This document shows positions 30,483 to 44,800 of a stretch of 64,000 nucleotides of DNA, in pieces; positions within the stretch are counted from its first letter, which is position 1; each line of letters opens with the position of its first letter. Source of the DNA: Euglena gracilis (Eukaryota; Euglenida; Euglenophyceae; Euglenales); assembly GCA_039621445.1 (NCBI GenBank), contig CP154956.1, positions 81,712,474 to 81,776,473 of the forward strand, in the 5' to 3' direction. A program made the translations under genes and the position numbers. Under the pieces are notes generated by a model, which worked only from the letters and a program-made list of their open reading frames with translations, was not told the origin of the DNA and did not search any database.

Positions 30483-31851
30483 GCGCGCACGCGCGCACGC
30501 GCAGGTGAGTATGTCAGGGGTTTTCTTAAGAACCCCAGGTCCCAAGCAGCTGAAAAAGGTGCTGGATGGACCCTGGGATGGGGTCCAGGTGGGGGGAGGG
30601 TCTTCTGGTCAGCTGGCTGCTGGACCCAGCGTGTCCAAATTCAGCTGTGTTGAGGTTTTAAAACAAAGATTTCAGTTCAGGTGAAAACCTAGACTAAGCT
30701 TCAAAAACAAACCCAGATTTCTGGCCATTGACCCTTTTCCAAAAAAAAATTTCGACACTTTGCACTGAATTACTTTGGTTCAGCCCAGCGTTGCTGGGCC
30801 CAGCGTTGCTGGGCTGTCCCAGCTTTATTCAGCGGATCCCTGGGGAGCTGGTCCGCAGCTGGAAAAAAAAGTGCCACTTCCAGCTAAAGAAAAGTGTTTG
30901 TGTGTGTGCGCGCATTTGTGTTCATCTGTCGCACTGGCACCTTCATATAACCCATGGTGTGGCACGCACAGCAGGGCGGTCCAGGGCGACGGAACCCGTC
31001 GGGCTGGAGGACCGGCTGCTGCCGGAGTGGCGCCGTGGCGCGCTCAGACGCCGCCGCTGGGACTGCGCTGCGGCGTCCGGCGTGACCGCGACGCGGCGGC
31101 AGCCCCACTGGTAGATGGACCCCTCCGTGGTGCTCAGCCCCGTCTGGCCGGCAGCGGGGGGCTGCGGCGGCGGGCGAATATGTATTGGAGAATTTCGGAA
31201 CATCCACAATGTGTAGTTGTTGTGTTCAAAAGTTGGAACATGGGAGCTTGTGTTTTCCCCAAACATCCCCCCCAACAGATCTGCAACGGGCTCCTGGATC
31301 CTCCCCTGAACTCATTTAGGGAGTCATTTACGGAAGGGATCCAAAACTCCAAACAAAAGGAAAGCGCGGTGCTGCGCTGCATGCCTTCCCTTTGTTACTG
31401 ACTTACTTACGCTTCCTTAATTACTTTGTTCCTTGCTCACACCATAACCTTCCAACGGCGGTCTGACTTGCCGGGGATCATTCAGGAAGGCAGTGCCACA
31501 GAAACTGTGCCTTCCATTTCGTGTGGCCACCCGCCATGCAGCGTGCCGGCTCGTCTTCAGTGAGGTCCCCTGGCTCATCACGGTGGCGATGTGCTTCAGA
31601 GAGGGCAGGCGGAGGCACAGCATCGGCTTAGGGTACGGGAACTTCTTGGGGGTGGCGGCCAGAGAGGCAGGCCGCAGCTGGCACCGTCGCATTGGTGTGG
31701 TGGCCTGAGGGGATCCGCACCTTCGACAAATGTCACCAGTTTCAAACCTTGCAAACGAAACATGGGTCTGTGCTAATGAGGTGTTTGCTCTGAGGAGAAT
31801 GATTGGACCCCCCTGGCTCACGGAAACCCCCCCTTTGGTCTTGCAACCAGG
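30483..31851. other. Unassigned, with GC-rich island
   Basis: About 30,965-31,180 is GC-rich (CCGCCGCTGGG, GCGGCGGCAGC); frames in several phases are open there because of composition. No domain recognised. Confidence 0.4.
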
Positions 31852-31919
31852 AGGGTTTCTGGCACCTCGTCTTGCAACCCCCGACCATGGGTGCTTGCAA
31901 GACCAGGTGCCAAAACCCT
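31852..31919. repeat. Foldback hairpin
   Basis: Arms 31852-31877 and 31895-31919 (AGGGTTTCTGGCACCT... against AGGTGCCAAAACCCT) pair over about 25 bp with one substitution and one indel; loop 17 nt. Confidence 0.85.
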
Positions 31920-32454
31920 GCATCTATAAGGTTTGTTTCGGTTACAACCGCCCACCAAGAGTGGTTTTATACACGGTGGTCAATCCTGTGGTCGGTGGGC
32001 AAAGCGGGGGGGGGGGCAAATTGAAAAAGAAAGCATGCCCCAATTTTGCACCATCGCTCAATATTCTGTCAGCCAAAACACAAAAAAAAACAACCTGTTT
32101 TTGGTAACAAATCCTGCGATTGTTTGGAGGCAGCAAACGTTGAAGGGCCATGTGTGGCACAGTAGGGCTGCATGGAGGAAGAGATAGAGGTCGAAGTCCT
32201 CTACCTCTATGTGAGCCACAACTACCTCTTCCAAAAGGTCCATAAAACATATGCTTGAAATTTGACAGGTTTGCATCAAAGCACATCCCAAGGATTGTGG
32301 GGATGAGGGTTGGTGGTTTTGAATTTTTGAAATTTGTCACCACACATATACAAAATTCCCTCGCTTCAGCCGTCTTCTTATGGCTTTGACATAGAAGTGA
32401 CATAGAGGGATAGAGGAGACTGAAAACCCTCGACATCTGGCCATACTTGTAGTT
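31920..32454. other. Unassigned spacer
   Basis: No gene or repeat recognised. Confidence 0.4.
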
Positions 32455-32883
32455 AGTGCGCCGCGGCGCTCGTGCCGCGGCGCAAAAAAAATTCCGCAGT
32501 GGTCGCGGCGCACAGAAAGATTTTTGCCGCGGCTGTCGCGGCACAAGCAAAATTTATTGCCGCGGTGGTCGCGGCGCAAGGGGAAAATGTTTCCGCGGTG
32601 GTTGCGGTGCAAAAAATTTTTTCTGCCCAGAGCTCAAGAACGTTGATGTGGAGGTCTCGCGTGACATGGTGAAAGCTGATCTGTGAAAACAAACAAGAAC
32701 GCTTGCACAAAAGTTCAGTCCCTGCCGCCAAATACCTTTCTCGGCCATCGAGAAAGCATCAAAGAGGCCAGGCAGGGGAAGGGGCCGAAAGGAAGTATAT
32801 GTGGGACACAATTTAAAAAGACAATTGCCGCGGTGGTCGCGGCACAAACGTCAAAAGTTTCCGCGACGGTTGCGGCGCACACA
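32455..32883. repeat. GCCGCGGTGGTCGCGGC degenerate repeat flanking the satellite
   Basis: About five near-palindromic copies of GCCGCGGTGGTCGCGGC, spaced roughly 40 bp, occupy 32,455-32,620. Two more at 32,825-32,880 abut the first satellite unit. The spacer 32,625-32,820 has no clear feature. Confidence 0.7.
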
Positions 32884-35800
32884 ACAAAATCCCCTGTGTT
32901 GCCGAACCGTTTTGGAAGCGAATCCCTTTTTGCTACTCAACTGTCCCAGGGCCCCAAAATAACAAAATCCCCTGTGTTGCCAAACCGTTTTGGGAGCGAA
33001 TCCCTTTTGCTGCTCAACTGTCCCAGGGCTGTTGCCGAACCGTTTTGGAAGCGAATCCCTTTTGCTGCTCAACTGTCCCAGGGCCCCAAAATAACAAATT
33101 CCCCTGTGTTGCCGAACCGTTTTGGAAGCGAATTCCTTTTGCTGCTCAACTGTCCCAGGGCCCCAAAATAACAAACTCCCCTGTGTCGCCGAACCGTTTT
33201 GGAAGCGAATCCCTTTTGCTGCTAAAATCCCCTGTGTTGCCGAACCGTTTTGGAAGCGAATTCTTTTTGCTTCTCAACTGTCCCAGGGCCCCAAAATAAC
33301 AAAATCCCCTGTGTTGCCGAACCGTTTTGGAAGCGAATCCCTTTTGCTGCTCAACTGTCCCAGGGCCCCAAAATAACAAATTCCCCTGTGTTGCCGAACC
33401 GTTTTGGAAGCGAATTCCTTTTGCTGCTCAACTGTCCCAGGGCCCCAAAATAACAAAATCCCCTGTGTTGCCGAAACGTTTTGGAAGCGAATTCCTTTTG
33501 CTGCTCAACTGTCCCAGGGCCCCAAAATAACAAAATCCCCTGTGTTGCCGAACCGTTTTGGAAGCGAATCCCTTTTTGCTGCTCAACTGTCCCAGGGCCC
33601 CAAAATAACAAAATCCCCTGTGTTGCCGAACCGTTTTGGGAGCGAATCCCTTTTGCTGCTCAACTGTCCCAGGGCTGTTGCCGAACCGTTTTGGAAGCGA
33701 ATCCCTTTTGCTGCTCAACTGTCCCAGGGCCCCAAAATAACAAAATCCCCTGTGTTGCCGAACCGTTTTGGAAGCGAATTCCTTTTGCTGCTCAACTGTC
33801 CCAGGGCCCCAAAATAACAAAATCCCCTGTGTTGCCGAACCGTTTTGGAAGCGAATTCCTTTTGCTGCTCAACTGTCCCAGGGCCCCAAAATAACAAAAT
33901 CCCCTGTGTCGCCGAACCGTTTTGGAAGCGAATCCCTTTTGCTGCTAAAATCCCCTGTGTTGTCGAACCGTTTTGGAAGCGAATTCTTTTTGCTTCTCAA
34001 CTGTCCCAGTTCCCCAAAATAACAAAATCCCCTGTGTTGCCGAACCGTTTTGGGAGCGAATCCCTTTTGCTGCTCAACTGTCCCAGGGCTGTTGCCGAAC
34101 CGTTTTGGAAGCGAATCCCTTTTGCTGCTCAACTGTCCCAGGGCCCCAAAATAACAAAATCCCCTGTGTTGCCGAACCGTTTTGGAAGCGAATTCCTTTT
34201 GCTGGTCAACTGTCCCAGGGCCCCAAAGTAACAAAATCCCCTGTATCGCCGAACCGTTTTGGAAGCGAATCCCTTTTGCTGCTAAAATCCCCTGTGTTGC
34301 CGAACCGTTTTCGAAGCGAATTCTTTTTGCTTCTCAACTGTCCCAGGGCCCCAAAATAACAAAATCCCCTGTGTTGCCGAACCGTTTTGGAAGCGAATCC
34401 CTTTTTGCTACTCAACTGTCCCAGGGCCCCAAAATAACAAAATCCCCTGTGTTGCCGAACCGTTTTGGAAGCGAATTCCTTTTGCTGCTCAACTGTCCCA
34501 GGGCCCCAAAATAACAAAATCCCCTGTGTCGCCGAACCGTTTTGGGAGCGAATCCCTTTTGCTGCTCAACTGTCCCAGGGCTGTTGCCGAACCGTTTTGG
34601 AAGCGAATCCCTTTTGCTGCTCAACTGTCCCAGGGCCCCAAAATAACAAACTCCCCTGTGTCGCCGAACCGTTTTGGAAGCGAATCCCTTTTGCTGCTAA
34701 AATCCCCTGTGTTGCCGAACCGTTTTGGAAGCGAATTCTTTTTGCTTCTCAACTGTCCCAGGGCCCCAAAATAACAAAATCCCCTGTGTTGCCGAACCGT
34801 TTTGGGAGCGAATCCCTTTTGCTGCTCAACTGTCCCAGGGCTGTAGCCGAACCGTTTTGGAAGCGAATCCCTTTTGCTGCTCAACTGTCCCAGGGCCCCA
34901 AAATAACAAATTCCCCTGTGTTGCCGAACCGTTTTGGAAGCGAATTCCTTTTGCTGGTCAACTGTCCCAGGGCCCCAAAATAACAAAATCCCCTGTGTTG
35001 CCGAACCGTTTTGGAAGCGAATTCCTTTTGCTGCTCAACTGTCCCAGGGCCCCAAAATAACAAAATCCCCTGTGTTGCCGAACCGTTTTGGAAGCGAATT
35101 CTTTTTGCTGCTCAACTGTCCCAGGGCCCCAAAATAACAAAATCCCCTGTGTCGCCGAACCGTTTTGGAAGCGAATCCCTTTTGCTGCTAAAATCCCCTG
35201 TGTTGTCGAACCGTTTTGGAAGCGAATTCTTTTTGCTTCTCAACTGTCCCAGTTCCCCAAAATAACAAAATCCCCTGTGTTGCCGAACCGTTTTGGAAGC
35301 GAATCCCTTTTGCTACTCAACTGTCCCAGGGCCCCAAAATAACAAAATCCCCTGTGTTGCCGAACCGTTTTGGGAGCGAATCCCTTTTGCTGCTCAACTG
35401 TCCCAGGGCTGTTGCCGAACCGTTTTGGAAGCGAATCCCTTTTGCTGCTCAACTGTCCCAGGGCCCCAAAATAACAAAATCCCCTGTGTTGCCGAACCGT
35501 TTTGGAAGCGAATTCCTTTTGCTGGTCAACTGTCCCAGGGCCCCAAAGTAACAAAATCCCCTGTATCGCCGAACCGTTTTGGAAGCGAATCCCTTTTGCT
35601 GCTAAAATCCCCTGTGTTGCCGAACCGTTTTGGAAGCGAATTCTTTTTGCTTCTCAACTGTCCCAGGGCCCCAAAATAACAAAATCCCCTGTGTTGCCGA
35701 ACCGTTTTGGAAGCGAATCCCTTTTTGCTACTCAACTGTCCCAGGGCCCCAAAATAACAAAATCCCCTGTGTTGCCGAACCGTTTTGGAAGCGAATTCCT

Positions 35801-38800
35801 TTTGCTGCTCAACTGTCCCAGGGCCCCAAAATAACAAAATCCCCTGTGTCGCCGAACCGTTTTGGGAGCGAATCCCTTTTGCTGCTCAACTGTCCCAGGG
35901 CTGTTGCCGAACCGTTTTGGAAGCGAATCCCTTTTGCTGCTCAACTGTCCCAGGGCCCCAAAATAACAAATTCCCCTGTGTTGCCGAACCGTTTTGGAAG
36001 CGAATTCCTTTTGCTGCTCAACTATCCCAGGGCCCCAAAATAACAAACTCCCCTGTGTCGCCGAACCGTTTTGGAAGCGAATCCCTTTTGCTGCTAAAAT
36101 CCCCTGTGTTGCCGAACCGTTTTGGAAGCGAATTCTTTTTGCTTCTCAACTGTCCCAGGGCCCCAAAATAACAAAATCCCCTGTGTTGCCGAACCGTTTT
36201 GGGAGCGAATCCCTTTTGCTGCTCAACTGTCCCAGGGCTGTAGCCGAACCGTTTTGGAAGCGAATCCCTTTTGCTGCTCAACTGTCCCAGGGCCCCAAAA
36301 TAACAAATTCCCCTGTGTTGCCGAACCGTTTTGGAAGCGAATTCCTTTTGCTGCTCAACTGTCCCAGGGCCCCAAAATAACAAAATCCCCTGTGTTGCCG
36401 AACCGTTTTGGAAGCGAATTCCTTTTGCTGCTCAACTGTCCCAGGGCCCCAAAATAACAAAATCCCCTGTGTTGCCGAACCGTTTTGGAAGCGAATTCTT
36501 TTTGCTGCTCAACTGTCCCAGGGCCCCAAAATAACAAAATCCCCTGTGTCGCCGAACCGTTTTGGAAGCGAATCCCTTTTGCTGCTAAAATCCCCTGTGT
36601 TGTCGAACCGTTTTGGAAGCGAATTCTTTTTGCTTCTCAACTGTCCCAGGGCCCCAAAATAACAAAATCCCCTGTGTTGCCGAACCGTTTTGGAAGCGAA
36701 TCCCTTTTGCTACTCAACTGTCCCAGGGCCCCAAAATAACAAAATCCCCTGTGTTGCCGAACCGTTTTGGAAGCGAATTCTTTTTGCTTCTCAACTGTCC
36801 CAGGGCCCCAAAATAACAAAATCCCCTGTGTTGCCGAACCGTTTTGGAAGCGAATCCCTTTTGCTGCTCAACTGTCCCAGGGCCCCAAAATAACAAATTC
36901 CCCTGTGTTGCCGAACCGTTTTGGAAGCGAATTCCTTTTGCTGCTCAACTGTCCCAGGGCCCCAAAATAACAAAATCCCCTGTGTTGCCGAAACGTTTTG
37001 GAAGCGAATTCCTTTTGCTGCTCAACTGTCCCAGGGCCCCAAAATAACAAAATCCCCTGTGTTGCCGAACCGTTTTGGAAGCGAATCCCTTTTTGCTGCT
37101 CAACTGTCCCAGGGCCCCAAAATAACAAAATCCCCTGTGTTGCCGAACCGTTTTGGGAGCGAATCCCTTTTGCTGCTCAACTGTCCCAGGGCTGTTGCCG
37201 AACCGTTTTGGAAGCGAATCCCTTTTGCTGCTCAACTGTCCCAGGGCCCCAAAATAACAAAATCCCCTGTGTTGCCGAACCGTTTTGGAAGCGAATTCCT
37301 TTTGCTGCTCAACTGTCCCAGGGCCCCAAAATAACAAAATCCCCTGTGTTGCCGAACCGTTTTGGAAGCGAATTCCTTTTGCTGCTCAACTGTCCCAGGG
37401 CCCCAAAATAACAAAATCCCCTGTGTCGCCGAACCGTTTTGGAAGCGAATCCCTTTTGCTGCTAAAATCCCCTGTGTTGTCGAACCGTTTTGGAAGCGAA
37501 TTCTTTTTGCTTCTCAACTGTCCCAGTTCCCCAAAATAACAAAATCCCCTGTGTTGCCGAACCGTTTTGGGAGCGAATCCCTTTTGCTGCTCAACTGTCC
37601 CAGGGCTGTTGCCGAACCGTTTTGGAAGCGAATCCCTTTTGCTGCTCAACTGTCCCAGGGCCCCAAAATAACAAAATCCCCTGTGTTGCCGAACCGTTTT
37701 GGAAGCGAATTCCTTTTGCTGGTCAACTGTCCCAGGGCCCCAAAGTAACAAAATCCCCTGTATCGCCGAACCGTTTTGGAAGCGAATCCCTTTTGCTGCT
37801 AAAATCCCCTGTGTTGCCGAACCGTTTTCGAAGCGAATTCTTTTTGCTTCTCAACTGTCCCAGGGCCCCAAAATAACAAAATCCCCTGTGTTGCCGAACC
37901 GTTTTGGAAGCGAATCCCTTTTTGCTACTCAACTGTCCCAGGGCCCCAAATAACAAAATCCCCTGTGTTGCCGAACCGTTTTGGAAGCGAATTCCTTTTG
38001 CTGCTCAACTGTCCCAGGGCCCCAAAATAACAAAATCCCCTGTGTCGCCGAACCGTTTTGGGAGCGAATCCCTTTTGCTGCTCAACTGTCCCAGGGCTGT
38101 TTGCCGAACCGTTTTGGAAGCGAATCCCTTTTGCTGCTCAACTGTCCCAGGGCCCCAAAATAACAAACTCCCCTGTGTCGCCGAACCGTTTTGGAAGCGA
38201 ATCCCTTTTGCTGCTAAAATCCCCTGTGTTGCCGAACCGTTTTGGAAGCGAATTCTTTTTGCTTCTCAACTGTCCCAGGGCCCCAAAATAACAAAATCCC
38301 CTGTGTTGCCGAACCGTTTTGGGAGCGAATCCCTTTTGCTCCTCAACTGTCCCAGGGCTGTTGCCGAACCGTTTTGGAAGCGAATCCCTTTTGCTGCTCA
38401 ACTGTCCCAGGGCCCCAAAATAACAAATTCCCCTGTGTTGCCGAACCGTTTTGGAAGCGAATCCTTTTGCTGTCAACTGTCCCAGGGCCCCAAAATAACA
38501 AAATCCCCTGTGTTGCCGAACCGTTTTGGAAGCGAATTCCTTTTGCTGCTCAACTGTCCCAGGGCCCCAAAATAAAAAAAATCCCCTGTGTTCACGAACC
38601 GTTTTGGAAGCGAATCCCTTTTGCTGCTCAACTGTCCCAGGGCCCCAAAATAACAAAATCCCCTGTGTCGCCGAACCGTTTTGGAAGCGAATCCCTTTTG
38701 CTGCTAAAATCCCCTGTGTTGTCGAACCGTTTTGGAAGCGAATTCTTTTTGCTTCTCAACTGTCCCAGTTCCCCAAAATAACAAAATCCTTTGTTGCCGA

Positions 38801-41800
38801 ACCGTTTTGGAAGCGAATCCCTTTTGCTGCTCAACTGTCCCAGGGCCCCAAAATAACAAAATCCCCTGTGTTGCCGAACCGTTTTGGAAGCGAATCCCTT
38901 TTGCTGCTCAACTGTCCCAGGGCCCCAAAATAACAAAATCCCTTGTGCTGCCGAACCGTTTTGGAAGCGAATCCCTTTTGCTGCTCAACTGTCCCAGGGC
39001 CCCAAAATAACAAAATCCCTTGTGCTGCCGAACCGTTTTTGGAGGCAAATCCTTTTGCTGCTCAACTGTCCCAGGGCCCCAAAATAACAAAATCCCCTGT
39101 GGTGCCGAACCGTTTTGGAAGCGAATCCCTTTTGCTGCTCAACTGTCCCAGGGCCCCAAAATAACAAAATCCCTTGTGTTGCCGAACCGTTTTGGAAGCG
39201 AATCCCTTTTGCTGCTCAACTGTCCCAGGGCCCCAAAATAACAAAATCCCTTGTGTTGCCGAACCGTTTTGGAAGCGAATCCCTTTTGCTGCTCAACTGT
39301 CCCAGGGCCCCAAAATAACAAAATCCCTTGTGTTGCCGAACCGTTTTGGAAGCGAATCCCTTTTGCTGCTCAACTGTCCCAGGGCCCCAAAATAACAAAA
39401 TCCCTTGTGCTGCCGAACCGTTTTGGAAGCGAATCCCTTTTGCTGCTCAACTGTCCCAGGGCCCCAAAATAACAAACTCCCCTGTGTCGCCGAACCGTTT
39501 TGGAAGCGAATCCCTTTTGCTGCTAAAATCCCCTGTGTTGCCGAACCGTTTTGGAAGCGAATTCCTTTTGCTGCTCAACTATCCCAGGGCCCCAAAATAA
39601 CAAACTCCCCTGTGTCGCCGAACCGTTTTGGAAGCGAATCCCTTTTGCTGCTAAAATCCCCTGTGTTGCCGAACCGTTTTGGAAGCGAATTCTTTTTGCT
39701 TCTCAACTGTCCCAGGGCCCCAAAATAACAAAATCCCCTGTGTTGCCGAACCGTTTTGGGAGCGAATCCCTTTTGCTGCTCAACTGTCCCAGGGCTGTAG
39801 CCGAACCGTTTTGGAAGCGAATCCCTTTTGCTGCTCAACTGTCCCAGGGCCCCAAAATAACAAAATCCCCTGTGTTGCCGAACCGTTTTGGAAGCGAATT
39901 CCTTTTGCTGCTCAACTGTCCCAGGGCCCCAAAATAACAAAATCCCCTGTGTTGCCGAACCGTTTTGGAAGCGAATTCCTTTTGCTGCTCAACTGTCCCA
40001 GGGCCCCAAAATAACAAAATCCCCTGTGTTGCCGAACCGTTTTGGAAGCGAATTCTTTTTGCTGCTCAACTGTCCCAGGGCCCCAAAATAACAAAATCCC
40101 CTGTGTCGCCGAACCGTTTTGGAAGCGAATCCCTTTTGCTGCTAAAATCCCCTGTGTTGTCGAACCGTTTTGGAAGCGAATTCTTTTTGCTTCTCAACTG
40201 TCCCAGTTCCCCAAAATAACAAAATCCCCTGTGTTGCCGAACCGTTTTGGAAGCGAATCCCTTTTGCTACTCAACTGTCCCAGGGCCCCAAAATAACAAA
40301 ATCCCCTGTGTTGCCGAACCGTTTTGGGAGCGAATCCCTTTTGCTGCTCAACTGTCCCAGGGCTGTTGCCGAACCGTTTTGGAAGCGAATCCCTTTTGCT
40401 GCTCAACTGTCCCAGGGCCCCAAAATAACAAAATCCCCTGTGTTGCCGAACCGTTTTGGAAGCGAATTCCTTTTGCTGGTCAACTGTCCCAGGGCCCCAA
40501 AGTAACAAAATCCCCTGTATCGCCGAACCGTTTTGGAAGCGAATCCCTTTTGCTGCTAAAATCCCCTGTGTTGCCGAACCGTTTTGGAAGCGAATTCTTT
40601 TTGCTTCTCAACTGTCCCAGGGCCCCAAAATAACAAAATCCCCTGTGTTGCCGAACCGTTTTGGAAGCGAATCCCTTTTTGCTACTCAACTGTCCCAGGG
40701 CCCCAAAATAACAAAATCCCCTGTGTTGCCGAACCGTTTTGGAAGCGAATTCCTTTTGCTGCTCAACTGTCCCAGGGCCCCAAAATAACAAAATCCCCTG
40801 TGTCGCCGAACCGTTTTGGGAGCGAATCCCTTTTGCTGCTCAACTGTCCCAGGGCTGTTGCCGAACCGTTTTGGAAGCGAATCCCTTTTGCTGCTCAACT
40901 GTCCAGGGCCCCAAAATAACAAATTCCCCTGTGTTGCCGAACCGTTTTGGAAGCGAATTCCTTTTGCTGCTCAACTGTCCCAGTTCCCCAAAATAACAAA
41001 CTCCCCTGTGTCGCCGAACCGTTTTGGAAGCGAATCCCTTTTGCTGCTAAAATCCCCTGTGTTGCCGAACCGTTTTGGAAGCGAATTCTTTTTGCTTCTC
41101 AACTGTCCCAGGGCCCCAAAATAACAAAATCCCCTGTGTAGCCGAACCGTTTTGGAAGCGAATCCCTTTTGCTGCTCAACTGTCCCAGGGCCCCAAAATA
41201 ACAAAATCCCCTGTGTTGCCGAACCGTTTTGGAAGCGAATCCCTTTTGCTGCTCAACTGTCCCAGGGCTGTAGCCGAACCGTTTTGGAAGCGAATCCCTT
41301 TTGCTGCTCAACTGTCCCAGGGCCCCAAAATAACAAATTCCCCTGTGTTGCCGAACCGTTTTGGAAGCGAATTCCTTTTGCTGCTCAACTGTCCCAGGGC
41401 CCCAAAATAACAAAATCCCCTGTGTTGCCGAACCGTTTTGGAAGCGAATCCCTTTTGCTGCTCAACTGTCCCAGGGCCCCAAAATAACAAAATCCCCTGT
41501 GTTGCCGAACCGTTTTGGAAGCGAATCCCTTTTTGCTACTCAACTGTCCCAGGGCCCCAAAATAACAAAATCCACTGTGTTGCCGAACCGTTTTGGGAGC
41601 GAATCCCTTTTGCTGCTCAACTGTCCCAGGGCTGTTGCCGAACCGTTTTGGAAGCGAATCCCTTTTGCTGCTCAACTGTCCCAGGGCCCCAAAATAACAA
41701 AATCCCCTGTGTTGCCGAACCGTTTTGGAAGCGAATTCCTTTTGCTGCTCAACTGTCCCAGGGCCCCAAAATAACAAAATCCCCTGTGTTGCCGAACCGT

Positions 41801-44800
41801 TTTGGAAGCGAATTCCTTTTGCTGCTCAACTGTCCCAGGGCCCCAAAATAACAAAATCCCCTGTGTCGCCGAACCGTTTTGGAAGCGAATCCCTTTTGCT
41901 GCTAAAATCCCCTGTGTTGTCGAACCGTTTTGGAAGCGAATTCTTTTTGCTTCTCAACTGTCCCAGGGCCCCAAAATAACAAAATCCCCTGTGTTGCCGA
42001 ACCGTTTTGGGAGCGAATCCCTTTTGCTGCTCAACTGTCCCAGGGCTGTTGCCGAACCGTTTTGGAAGCGAATCCCTTTTGCTGCTAAAATCCCCTGTGT
42101 TGTCGAACCGTTTTGGAAGCGAATTCTTTTTGCTTCTCAACTGTCCCAGGGCCCCAAAATAACAAAATCCCCTGTGTTGCCGAACCGTTTTGGAAGCGAA
42201 TCCCTTTTGCTGCTCAACTGTCCCAGGGCCCCAAAATAACAAAATCCCCTGTGTTGCCGAACCGTTTTGGAAGCGAATTCCTTTTGCTGGTCAACTGTCC
42301 CAGGGCTGTTGCCGAACCGTTTTGGAAGCGAATCCCTTTTGCTGCTCAACTGTCCCAGGGCCCCAAAATAACAAAATCCCCTGTGTTGCCGAACCGTTTT
42401 GGGAGCGAATCCCTTTTGCTGCTCAACTGTCCCAGGGCTGTTGCCGAACCGTTTTGGAAGCGAATCCCTTTTGCTGCTCAACTGTCCCAGGGCCCCAAAA
42501 TAACAAAATCCCCTGTGTTGCCGAACCGTTTTGGAAGCGAATTCCTTTTGCTGCTCAACTGTCCCAGGGCCCCAAAGTAACAAAATCCCCTGTGTCGCCG
42601 AACCGTTTTGGAAGCGAATCCCTTTTGCTGCTAAAATCCCCTGTGTTGCCGAACCGTTTTGGAAGCGAATTCTTTTTGTTTCTCAACTGTCCCAGGGCCC
42701 CAAAATAACAAAATCCCCTGTGTTGCCGAACCGTTTTGGAAGCGAATCCCTTTTTGCTACTCAACTGTCCCAGGGCCCCAAAATAACAAAATCCCCTGTG
42801 TCGCCGAACCGTTTTGGAAGCGAATCCCTTTTGCTGCTAAAATCCCCTGTGTTGTCGAACCATTTTGGAAGCGAATTCTTTTTGCTTTTCAACTGTCCCA
42901 GGGCCCCAAAATAACAAAATCCCTTGTGTTGCCGAACCGTTTTGGAAGCGAATCCCTTTTGCTGCTCAACTGTCCCAGGGCCCCAAAATAACAAAATCCC
43001 CTGTGTTGCCGAACCGTTTTGGAAGCGAATTCCTTTTGCTGCTCAACTGTCCCAGGGCCCCAAAATAACAAAATCCCCTGTGTTGCCGAACCGTTTTGGA
43101 AGCGAATCCCTTTTTGCTACTCAACTGTCCCAGGGCCCCAAATAACAAAATCCCCTGTGTTGCCGAACCGTTTTGGGAGCGAATCCCTTTTGCTGCTCAA
43201 CTGTCCCAGGGCTGTTGCCGAACCGTTTTGGAAGCGAATCCCTTTTGCTGCTCAACTGTCCCAGGGCCCCAAAATAACAAAATCCCTGTGTTGCCGAACC
43301 GTTTTGGAAGCGAATTCCTTTTGCTGCTCAACTGTCCCAGGGCCCCAAAATAACAAAATCCCCTGTGTTGCCGAACCGTTTTGGAAGCGAATTCCTTTTG
43401 CTGCTCAACTGTCCCAGGGCCCCAAAATAACAAAATCCCCTGTGTCGCCGAACCGTTTTGGAAGCGAATCCCTTTTGCTGCTAAAATCCCCTGTGTTGTC
43501 GAACCGTTTTGGAAGCGAATTCTTTTTGCTTCTCAACTGTCCCAGTTCCCCAAAATAACAAAATCCCCTGTGTTGCCGAACCGTTTTGGAAGCGAATCCC
43601 TTTTGCTGCTCAACTGTCCCAGGGCCCCAAAATAACAAAATCCCCTGTGTTGCCGAACCGTTTTGGGAGCGAATCCCTTTTGCTGCTCAACTGTCCCAGG
43701 GCTGTTGCCGAACCGTTTTGGAAGCGAATCCCTTTTGCTGCTCAACTGTCCCAGGGCCCCAAAATAACAAAATCCCCTGTGTCGCCGAACCGTTTTGGAA
43801 GCGAATCCCTTTTGCTGCTAAAATCCCCTGTGTTGTCGAACCGTTTTGGAAGCGAATTCTTTTTGCTTCTCAACTGTCCCAGTTCCCCAAAATAACAAAA
43901 TCCCCTGTGTTGCCGAACCGTTTTGGAAGCGAATCCCTTTTGCTACTCAACTGTCCCAGGGCCCCAAAATAACAAAATCCCCTGTGTTGCCGAACCGTTT
44001 TGGGAGCGAATCCCTTTTGCTGCTCAACTGTCCCAGGGCCCCAAAATAACAAAATCCCCTGTGTTGCCGAACCGTTTTGGAAGCGAATTCCTTTTGCTGG
44101 TCAACTGTCCCAGGGCCCCAAAGTAACAAAATCCCCTGTGTCGCCGAACCGTTTTGGAAGCGAATCCCTTTTGCTGCTAAAATCCCCTGTGTTGCCGAAC
44201 CGTTTTGGAAGCGAATTCTTTTTGCTTCTCAACTGTCCCAGGGCCCCAAAATAACAAAATCCCCTGTGTTGCCGAACCGTTTTGGAAGCGAATCCCTTTT
44301 TGCTACTCAACTGTCCCAGGGCCCCAAAATAACAAAATCCCCTGTGTTGCCGAACCGTTTTGGAAGCGAATTCCTTTTGCTGCTCAACTGTCCCAGGGCC
44401 CCAAAATAACAAAATCCCCTGTGTCGCCGAACCGTTTTGGAAGCGAATCCCTTTTGCTGCTAAAATCCCCTGTGTTGTCGAACCATTTTGGAAGCGAATT
44501 CTTTTTGCTTTTCAACTGTCCCAGGGCCCCAAAATAACAAAATCCCTTGTGTTGCCGAACCGTTTTGGAAGCGAATCCCTTTTGCTGCTCAACTGTCCCA
44601 GGGCCCCAAAATAACAAAATCCCCTGTGTTGCCGAACCGTTTTGGAAGCGAATTCCTTTTGCTGCTCAACTGTCCCAGGGCCCCAAAATAACAAAATCCC
44701 CTGTGTTGCCGAACCGTTTTGGAAGCGAATTCCTTTTGCTGCTCAACTGTCCCAGGGCCCCAAAATAACAAAATCCCCTGTGTTGCCGAACCGTTTTGGA

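Noticed and set aside
30965-31180. GC-rich island as a coding exon or CpG promoter
   Set aside because: Several frames on both strands are open through composition alone, and no splice sites or domain support a choice.
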